Source of the DNA: Silene noctiflora
Lineage: Eukaryota; Streptophyta; Magnoliopsida; Caryophyllales; Caryophyllaceae
Direction: 5' to 3'
DNA length: 24,016 nucleotides
Assembly (NCBI GenBank): GCA_009801015.1
Contig: VHZZ01029766.1
Location: 1 to 24,016, forward strand
In this document: positions 18,687 through 24,016 of the stretch, piece by piece
Layout of the letters: each line of letters opens with the position of its first letter
How positions within the stretch are numbered: position 1 is the first letter of the stretch
The notes under the pieces: model-generated
The model's input: only the letters and a program-made list of their open reading frames with translations
Told to the model about the DNA's origin: nothing
The model's database searches: none
Made by a program: the position numbers and the translations under genes

Positions 18687-19787
18687 GCGCTACGGGTATA
18701 TTGCAAACGAAACGATTAAGAGTTCTATGAACGTAGCGGTGCCAACCAAGACTGTGCAACAAGCATTGGAATTTCCTTCATATGGGTGTCTCCGTCAAAC
18801 AAAAAGATGAGGGCACAGTCTTCCTAGTAAATTCCTATGGGCCCCGGCTTATTCCTGTATTGAGGTTTCAGTCTCACTTGTAAGTCTTAGAGAAAGGAAT
18901 TAGCTTTCCTCTTCTTACAGTTGAGCTTTTCATTCCTTGTTCGCATTCACGAATGGTACTTTATTCCTATAAAAGTGTAGAGAATACACTCTTCCTTGGG
19001 GTCATATCATTATATCAATATATTTCATTGATTTCGCACGCATGCCTCAATAAGAAGCCTCAACCCGGGGGGCGCCTAGGGCGGGGATAGGATATAAGCG
19101 CAGCCCCTTAATCTTCATTATGCTGCCAAAAGATTGGTCGAGGAATCTTTATACGTAATGAAATTTCGGGGGATACTTACATTACCAGCAAGGGTTCGAA
19201 CATTGGTTCGGGCATAGGACATAGGGCCGACCAGCCGCTCTTTGAGCTTAGGACTAGCAAGAGCCGTTCTTTACGTACACTTCTTCGAAAACTCTTCTTG
19301 CGATCCTATTCATCACTAGTAAATAAAGGGTCCGCTCTTTCGGAGATCAAAAGGGATAATCGGGTTGATGAACGACTCCGACAAGTCAATAAAATAAGAA
19401 TAGAAAAAAAACTTGCTTTATAAAGTGAGCCTGTAGAAAGAAAGGGAATTTACCTTCCAAAGTGTGTACTTACTAGGTAAACCTCCTTTCATAATAAGTG
19501 TGGAATTTTTTTCGAGAATACGCCCCTCATATCCGTATTCTTGCAGCTAGCGAGTGGGCGTCTTTGGGTATTTTTACACATGACATATTCCTGCTGTTGG
19601 TAAGGGAGATAATGGGATTCACCCCTTAATGTAAGAAGAAATCGCGAGATAGAATTCTTATCACCAATATCTTTGGAATGTCTTGGTCGAGTCCCGGCCC
19701 TTTTAGTCGGGAGGTATGCTGCTTGCTGCTTGAAACCTCATATCGAGGCATATAACATAAATGGGTGAAACAGCTTGCTATATTTAA
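18687..19787. other. Gene-free stretch
   Basis: No gene is recognised. It contains the inverted copy of the 31-bp dispersed repeat (18907-18937) and a small TCCCG/CGGGA stem (19692-19712), followed by GCTGCTT twice in tandem near 19719-19732. I tested the 19185-19215 GGTTCGAA text as a tRNA T-arm and found no matching cloverleaf. Confidence 0.5.
18907..18937 (-). repeat. Dispersed 31-bp repeat, inverted copy
   Basis: The minus strand starts AGGAATGAAAAGCTCAACTG and ends TAAGAAGAGGA, matching 12407-12437 at 27 of 31 positions in inverted orientation. It lies about 220 bp upstream of the minus-strand frame that starts at 18686. Confidence 0.6.
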
Positions 19788-19958
19788 AGGCTTGCGGGTA
19801 TACCTTACAAAACTACCTTTGATCAGCTGAGAGAAAGGGTACTTAATAAGTATCGACGGTTGGCAGATGAGAATCCCTTCAGTAAAGAGGCTATTGCGCG
19901 TAGAATATCCTGGGACTTATATTATAGCGGGTTGCGTGTGAAATACTACAGGGTTTAA
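19788..19958 (+). pseudogene. Protein-like fragment of 56 residues, no start codon
   Basis: This stop-to-stop frame reads RLAGIPYKTTFDQLRERVLN, KYRRLADENPFSKEAIARRI, then SWDLYYSGLRVKYYRV. It looks like the body of a soluble, basic, helix-rich protein with balanced codons, more convincing than most frames in the window. There is no ATG and it is short, so it would be a truncated fragment. An unrelated-frame 91-codon ORF follows 105 bp later; the two could be pieces of one decayed gene. I cannot name the family. Confidence 0.25.
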
Positions 19959-20062
19959 CCCTTTTTGTTTGCAGCTTGAGGTGACATACGCACAAAGTGA
20001 GCTATAATCCTTAGATTAAGTGGGCTATTGCTATGCGAGGGTAACTAGGTAACCTTAATAGT

Positions 20063-20338
20063 ATGCCACATGCGATAGGGAAGCATGTTATTCTTGAGTT
20101 TCATACCAACAGTGTTAAAATAAGAGTTCCCGTTAAGCCGTCTTTGAGGGTTCGGCCCTTATGCAGGTGCCAAATCGAGACTTTTATTAAGAATAAACGA
20201 CCTCTAAAGATGATTATGGTTTTGGTCCATAGAGTGCTCAAGAGGCACTTCAACTATTCTGTATACTGTATTAAGGCTAGAAGTCTTTCTCATTCTTTAT
20301 ATACCAATTGCTCATCCATAAAAGGGGATCAAAGATAG
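20063..20338 (+). CDS. Unidentified basic 91-codon frame
   Basis: The ATG frame is basic and reads coherently: KHVILEFHTNSVKIRVPVKP, SLRVRPLCRCQIETFIKNKR, PLKMIMVLVHRVLKRHFNYS, then a short Ser-rich tail. There is no clear membrane span, although MIMVLVHRVL is hydrophobic. A basic, regularly spaced pattern like this is common in organelle nucleic-acid-binding or ribosomal proteins, but no match comes to mind. It lies downstream of the fragment at 19788-19958 in another frame. Confidence 0.22.
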   Translation: MPHAIGKHVILEFHTNSVKIRVPVKPSLRVRPLCRCQIETFIKNKRPLKMIMVLVHRVLKRHFNYSVYCIKARSLSHSLYTNCSSIKGDQR

Positions 20339-20993
20339 CTGCTTTCTCCAGTGAAGTAAGTTTGTGGATTCCCGGGGAGCTCATCCTAATGAAATGGACG
20401 AATGTACGAAAGGGATGGTATGCAGGATCCATATGACTTGCCTTTCTTCCCGGTCTGCCAGCAGTTTAAAGGCCTTAGCTAGCTAAAGTAGCACTATGCG
20501 CTGTGTATCTCAGCAAGCAATATCTTTTTTATCGTAGGATCTCAAAGCGAACAAGTCCTTTCTTGCTCGCGTGTGGACGTATCCTTTGTATCATTCTTAT
20601 ATTCTTTCTTATTTACTTATAAGTTTACTTACCAGGTTGGAGATTTCAATTTCATTTTATAGGTAACTAGAGGATAGGTGGATCGACGTCCGAAGCAATA
20701 GCTTTAATTTTCTCAAACTCAGGAAAGATTGCAGTCTTCTTGCCACAGCTCAGACCGAGCTATGCCCCAGGTTCACTCGGTCAATGCATACACTCAGTCA
20801 GCGCATTTACCCGAAGAAAAAAAAAGTAAATGAAAGCGGGGAATTCTCGTGCGGGATCTGCCCCGAAAAGAAAGAATGAATGTTCATAGCTTAGGCAGGA
20901 GAAGCTCTCTTGGCTTGACTTTTGCTTTGAAAACATCGTGCAACTTGCATGTGTAAACTATCTAGGGCTCCCGCTTTCTTAGCCATCATCAAT
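20339..20993. other. Gene-free stretch
   Basis: No gene or RNA is recognised. A frame that reads LLIHKRGSKIAAFSSEVSLW over 20305-20365 is short and unsupported. Confidence 0.5.
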
Positions 20994-21296
20994 TTAGATT
21001 TCAAGAATGAATCTTATGTATATTAAATGACTAGCCACAACATTCCGGCGTTTATAAAGAAATCCAGATAACATGGCCCTATAAAGGGTATCCACACCAT
21101 TATGGTTCGTGAAATGAAGCCCACAGGCAGCACAATCCTGGTCTTTAGCGGGGGACAAGGGCCCAAAGCATGAAGAGACGGTGCGCACTCCAATTCTACC
21201 TTCCTCTGCCAACTCCAACTCCAGATAAGCCATACCAACTAAAAGGTATATCACGATAAAAGATTGCTTGCATGCCTCCTCCCACTGGTTAAGCAT
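20994..21296 (-). CDS. Unidentified 100-codon frame
   Basis: The ATG-started minus frame has a hydrophobic patch at about 13-28 (FIVIYLLVGMAYLELE), an acidic LELAEEGRIGVRTVSSCFGP run, a DQDCAACGLHF segment whose CxxC could be a metal or disulfide pair, and a basic YKRRNVV near 81-87. A second minus frame (21023-21238) is also open over the same bases and is more hydrophobic (RTIMVWIPFIGPCYLDFFIN), which would fit a membrane segment. With two open frames on one strand I cannot choose. No family is recognised for either. Confidence 0.2.
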   Translation of the reverse strand: MLNQWEEACKQSFIVIYLLVGMAYLELELAEEGRIGVRTVSSCFGPLSPAKDQDCAACGLHFTNHNGVDTLYRAMLSGFLYKRRNVVASHLIYIRFILEI

Positions 21297-22557
21297 CTGC
21301 CGCCGTTGTTTTTCTCATAGAATCAAGGCATATTTTACTCCGTTTATATTATCGATCAAAGGCTTCGCGCCTATTCACTAATGAGCGAGGTTAGTCTTCG
21401 AAGCACGCGAATTAAAAAAGCATGGGCTCGAATGCAAGCAAATATAGAGTATGTTATAAATCTTTTCAACCTGTCGGCTAAAAGAAAGGACGGGGGTTTA
21501 TATTTGTTTTTACCTTATGCGCTTGAACGTTAGAAAGAAGAATAAGAGGTTCACTACGCCAACGTATTTTTTTCGCTACGCTCCATTAGCTCGCTTCAAT
21601 CCTAGGAATCCTTTTTGCCCGTTATCGTCTCTCGAACCTTCTCCCATGCTCTATTGCTCGCACGTTCCAACGACAAAGTCTAATGTTTTCCCACAAAAAA
21701 TAAAGGGCAAGGAGGGCTTAGATCCTTGATTGAATAGCATCAATAGCGTGAATGGTGTCATTTTAACCGGTTAGGACTTTTCCAACGCTTTCCGCGTCAG
21801 CACAATCTTTTTTTCAGCTGCTGTAGGAAAGGAATTGGCACCTCTAAATGGCTAAACAAAACAAGGCTTACTTGTAATATGTAATAAAAGCATGTTAGAG
21901 ACAACAATATATTTGCATTTAAGTAGCTTACTTCTAGCCAGCGGGGATAAACGCGGGAATTTGCCAACGCTATACGGGGTCTTGTTTTTCAACTAAGTAG
22001 CGTCCTTAGCTAAATATGCCTTGGGGTGAGTCTACTTACGCCTTTTTATTTAGCATTTAGGAAGTAATTTACTTTAGTAAGAGGAGGATGCGGAATGTGC
22101 ATGTATAAACTCCCCTGAAAAACCCGTCTTTGACTCTCCTTTATAAATCCATTATCTTCTTTGGTATCGAGTGGCTCTAAATAGGTGTACCGGGCTCAGA
22201 CGATTCTATTTGTTCGCTTCCATTTGATATCTAAGTTGCTTTGCTTTAGTTCTCCTCGCAAGCCGATTTTAGTACTTTCTTTCCTTAGTCAGCTTCTTTT
22301 ATTTCAAAACTCAAATGTTAGGACTTTTGGATACACAAAGGCTTGGTCACCGGTCAAGAGCAAAGCCATACTTCAATACATGTCTAGTTAGAAGTAGTAA
22401 AAGAGAACTAACTATAAAGGCTGGTTAGCGCTTCCCTAGAGGCTCACATACATATAGCTGTCACAAGAGTATTTACTAGCTCGACTCCCAGGGGAAGATA
22501 GGGCTTTAAGGGGATGCGCGAGTTTGGTAGGAATCTCTGTAGCTGGGCAAGTGAGAC
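21297..22557. other. Gene-free stretch
   Basis: No conserved gene is seen. Two plus frames of 68-70 codons (21517-21729, 22185-22391) show Phe/Pro/Ser-rich composition typical of pyrimidine-rich DNA and no motif. The exact 15-mer TTTACTAGCTCGACT at 22472-22486 repeats 13367-13381. Confidence 0.5.
22472..22486 (+). repeat. 15-bp direct repeat, partner at 13367-13381
   Basis: This is the second copy of TTTACTAGCTCGACT in the same orientation. The two copies define a 9.1-kb interval that could be looped out if the repeat were recombinogenic, though 15 bp is short for that. Confidence 0.55.
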
Positions 22558-22818
22558 TCAGATAGAGAAACAGACACGAACTCGGTAGCTTGGAAAATAC
22601 AAGAGCAATAGGTCAACAAAAGAATATGCAGGCTTGGGGCGAAAGAAAGCTGTGGCTGGATACGTGTACTCTTCTTCATAATTACTCATTTTTACTGGGT
22701 GCATGCTGCATCTTGAATTCAATTTAAGAACATAAGCCCCTTTGGTTTGGCATGGGGAAGAGAAGGATGATTCCTTTAATAGGAGGGGGAAGTCGCTGGA
22801 ACTGTAACAGGACTTCAT
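22558..22818 (-). CDS. Unidentified 86-codon frame
   Basis: The ATG-started minus frame is Ser/Leu/Phe-rich (MKSCYSSSDFPLLLKESSFS at the start, FVDLLLLYFPSY near the end). A hydrophobic stretch near residues 66-78 is too short for a confident membrane span. The plus strand has a partly readable frame too (GERKLWLDTCTLLHNYSFLL). No family or neighbour supports a function, and it may be chance. Confidence 0.12.
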   Translation of the reverse strand: MKSCYSSSDFPLLLKESSFSSPCQTKGAYVLKLNSRCSMHPVKMSNYEEEYTYPATAFFRPKPAYSFVDLLLLYFPSYRVRVCFSI

Positions 22819-22895
22819 TTTGACTTTGTTGATTGATGAATCCGGTACTTCTTATTCTTAGTAAAAAGACAGCTCACTCACATAGTACGTAGCAC

Positions 22896-22927
22896 ATAGA
22901 TAGGATAGCATAGATAGGATAGCATAG
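22896..22927 (+). repeat. 14-bp tandem repeat, 2.3 copies
   Basis: ATAGATAGGATAGC is repeated perfectly at 22896-22909 and 22910-22923, and ATAG starts a third unit. It is a small minisatellite likely to vary in copy number between individuals. Confidence 0.85.
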
Positions 22928-23556
22928 CCCTTACTTTACTTATTAATTCTTAATAATGGGGGCTAGACCGCCACTTATGAAGGAAAATTGCTTGAGTAAT
23001 AAGGATTTCCGTACGAATGTAATACTTGAAACGAGTGAGTGCAATCCTGGAGCGAACACGTAGAATCAGCTGTTACGTTTCTCTCTAGTAAAATATGGAT
23101 TTGATGCTTGTGTTTTTCTGCGCGCGCCCAGCAAGGAAACTTCTTCTCAGCTTATTACTATACCTTTACCTATAACGGAAATAGAATGATTTGACTTCAG
23201 TTATAGGAATCTAATTCGGTAGTTAGAGTTACTCTCCCGTCGCTCGAGTTCGTTCCCGGGTTTCATAAGAACGAGCTCTTACGTATCTAAAGTAAGGCAC
23301 ATCCCCTCTTCCGCCCGTAAGTAAGACTAACCCCCCTCTCCCCCAAGGGGGGAAGTGTCTTCGTTCCTCTTCTTAACACGGCTTCCTCCTCGGTTCTCAA
23401 ACCAACCACTCGCATGCCAACCACAAGCAGTGGTTTCGTACCTATTTACTTTTGCAGAAGCAGGAGGCATATTTAACTATACTACGCGACTTTCCCTCCA
23501 CGAGAATACTAATTTTAAAGGTGCTTATAGGCGTTAATTCTTCGTAGGGTAGGCTG
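22928..23556. other. Mostly gene-free stretch
   Basis: No gene is recognised. A stop-to-stop plus frame over about 23067-23189 reads LLRFSLVKYGFDACVFLRAP and then SKETSSQLITIPLPITEIE before TGA, with no ATG. A 60-codon plus frame at 23355-23537 lacks an ATG start and motifs. A C6/G6 hairpin can form at 23331-23352. Confidence 0.45.
23331..23352 (+). other. GC hairpin CCCCCC/GGGGGG
   Basis: Six C (23331-23336) pair with six G (23347-23352) across a 10-nt pyrimidine-rich loop; a tighter C5-AA-G5 alternative also exists. A purely GC stem with no adjacent gene is more likely a structured spacer than a terminator. Confidence 0.4.
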
Positions 23557-23727
23557 ATGAAGAATCTCCAGCATATTAAGGAGTGTTCGCGTGTGATTGG
23601 TTTTGGACACACATGTGCTGCAATTACAATGGGAAGCAGGGGAGCCTGGTTAGAAAGACCTTGTTTGAAAGGGCTTAATGCCCTTGACCAGAGACGGGAG
23701 CAGCTGTACTTATATAATATAATATAA
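23557..23727 (+). CDS. Unidentified 56-codon frame
   Basis: The ATG frame reads MKNLQHIKECSRVIGFGHTC, AAITMGSRGAWLERPCLKGL, then NALDQRREQLYLYNII. It is compact and globular-looking, with three cysteines (10, 20, 36) and a charged C-terminal helix-like part. It ends in an AT-rich ATATAAT run. The ATG overlaps a GATGAAGAATCTCCA word that recurs at 15496-15510 with one change. The frame is too short to assign; it may be a fragment of an older gene. Confidence 0.18.
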   Translation: MKNLQHIKECSRVIGFGHTCAAITMGSRGAWLERPCLKGLNALDQRREQLYLYNII

Positions 23728-24016
23728 TTAGTAAAAAATTGTCCAATCAGGAGTGAAATTCACTTCCTAGCGCAATCCTTCGGCCAACCCTCTATATGAT
23801 CAAGCTAGTCATCACCTCAAGTCCCTTTAATTCGTTCGAAACAACCGGCTTGTTACTTCGGCTCTAGGGCTCTAACCTCTCGTTCCAACTACACTCGTTC
23901 GCTCCAAGTATTCCACTTGAGCGCGGGCAATACCTTTTTAAAAAGGTTGGATCAGACTCGCGCCAATTAACTGGTGTCAGAGAAAGGATTACATGCTCTA
24001 TCAGGAGAATGAGAGT
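23728..24016. other. Gene-free end of window with a 16-bp palindrome
   Basis: ACCTTTTTAAAAAGGT (23932-23947) is a perfect palindrome. CTGGTGTCAGAG at about 23971 weakly recalls a tRNA-primer-site word but no long terminal repeat is visible before it. No gene is seen. Confidence 0.45.

Noticed and set aside
19185-19215. GGTTCGAA text as a tRNA T-arm
   Set aside because: No acceptor, D-arm or anticodon arm can be placed at the right distances on either strand.
21517-21729. Plus-strand 70-codon frame, Pro/Phe/Ser-rich
   Set aside because: Composition explains it; no motif, no neighbour and no repeat support.
23415-23440. AAGCAGTGGTTTCG as a cDNA-library adaptor remnant
   Set aside because: It matches an adaptor only over its first ten or so bases, then departs, and the flanks are native-looking.
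23960-23985. CTGGTGTCAGAG as a primer-binding site of an LTR element
   Set aside because: Only a partial match, with no terminal repeat or coding core on either side.

Overview
This window reads like intergenic DNA from a large, repeat-scarred seed-plant mitochondrial genome. That is an inference of style: moderate GC, mixed AAG/CTT-rich text, many short dispersed repeats, many half-open reading frames on both strands, and no continuous gene. I checked by eye for conserved plant mitochondrial genes (cox, nad, atp, cob, ccm, matR, mttB, rps/rpl), rRNA cores, tRNA T-arms and group II intron domain V, and recognised none. I also saw no plastid gene fragment and no recognisable retroelement or virus-like core. 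The species cannot be told. Nuclear plant intergenic DNA is a less likely alternative.

Layout. 1-4300: gene-free, AT-variable DNA with small tandem and direct repeats (1540-1622, 2440-2461). 4310-5151: an 18-bp imperfect tandem duplication followed by the longest intact ATG frame, 180 codons. 5133-6540: a pyrimidine-rich, triplet-biased, degenerate repeat block. Part of it stays open as a 160-codon frame, and its minus strand spells decayed acidic peptide. 6541-8590: gene-free DNA with one 9-bp-stem hairpin. 8595-9430: a purine-rich block that looks like the plus-strand counterpart of the 5.1-6.5 kb block and shares an exact 15-bp inverted repeat with it. 9431-13560: gene-free DNA with hairpins, a copy of a 31-bp dispersed repeat (12407) and small frames. 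13563-14226: a third, weaker patch of the acidic-peptide family and an 18-bp perfect palindrome. 14859-15784: two small protein-like frames, one apparently decayed. 15785-18098: gene-free. 18099-18686: a minus-strand frame of about 190 codons with a single stop. 18687-20340: gene-free DNA with an inverted copy of the 31-bp repeat, then two adjacent protein-like fragments. 20994-24016: small unassigned frames, a 14-bp tandem repeat and short palindromes.

No operon or pathway can be read here. The strongest signals beyond background are the degenerate acidic-repeat family in both orientations, the dispersed GAATGAAAGACTCAACTGTAAGG-like element, and four or five frames that look more protein-like than chance. 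None is identified, and I do not claim a new system. All functional readings are low confidence and need homology, transcript and RNA-editing data.
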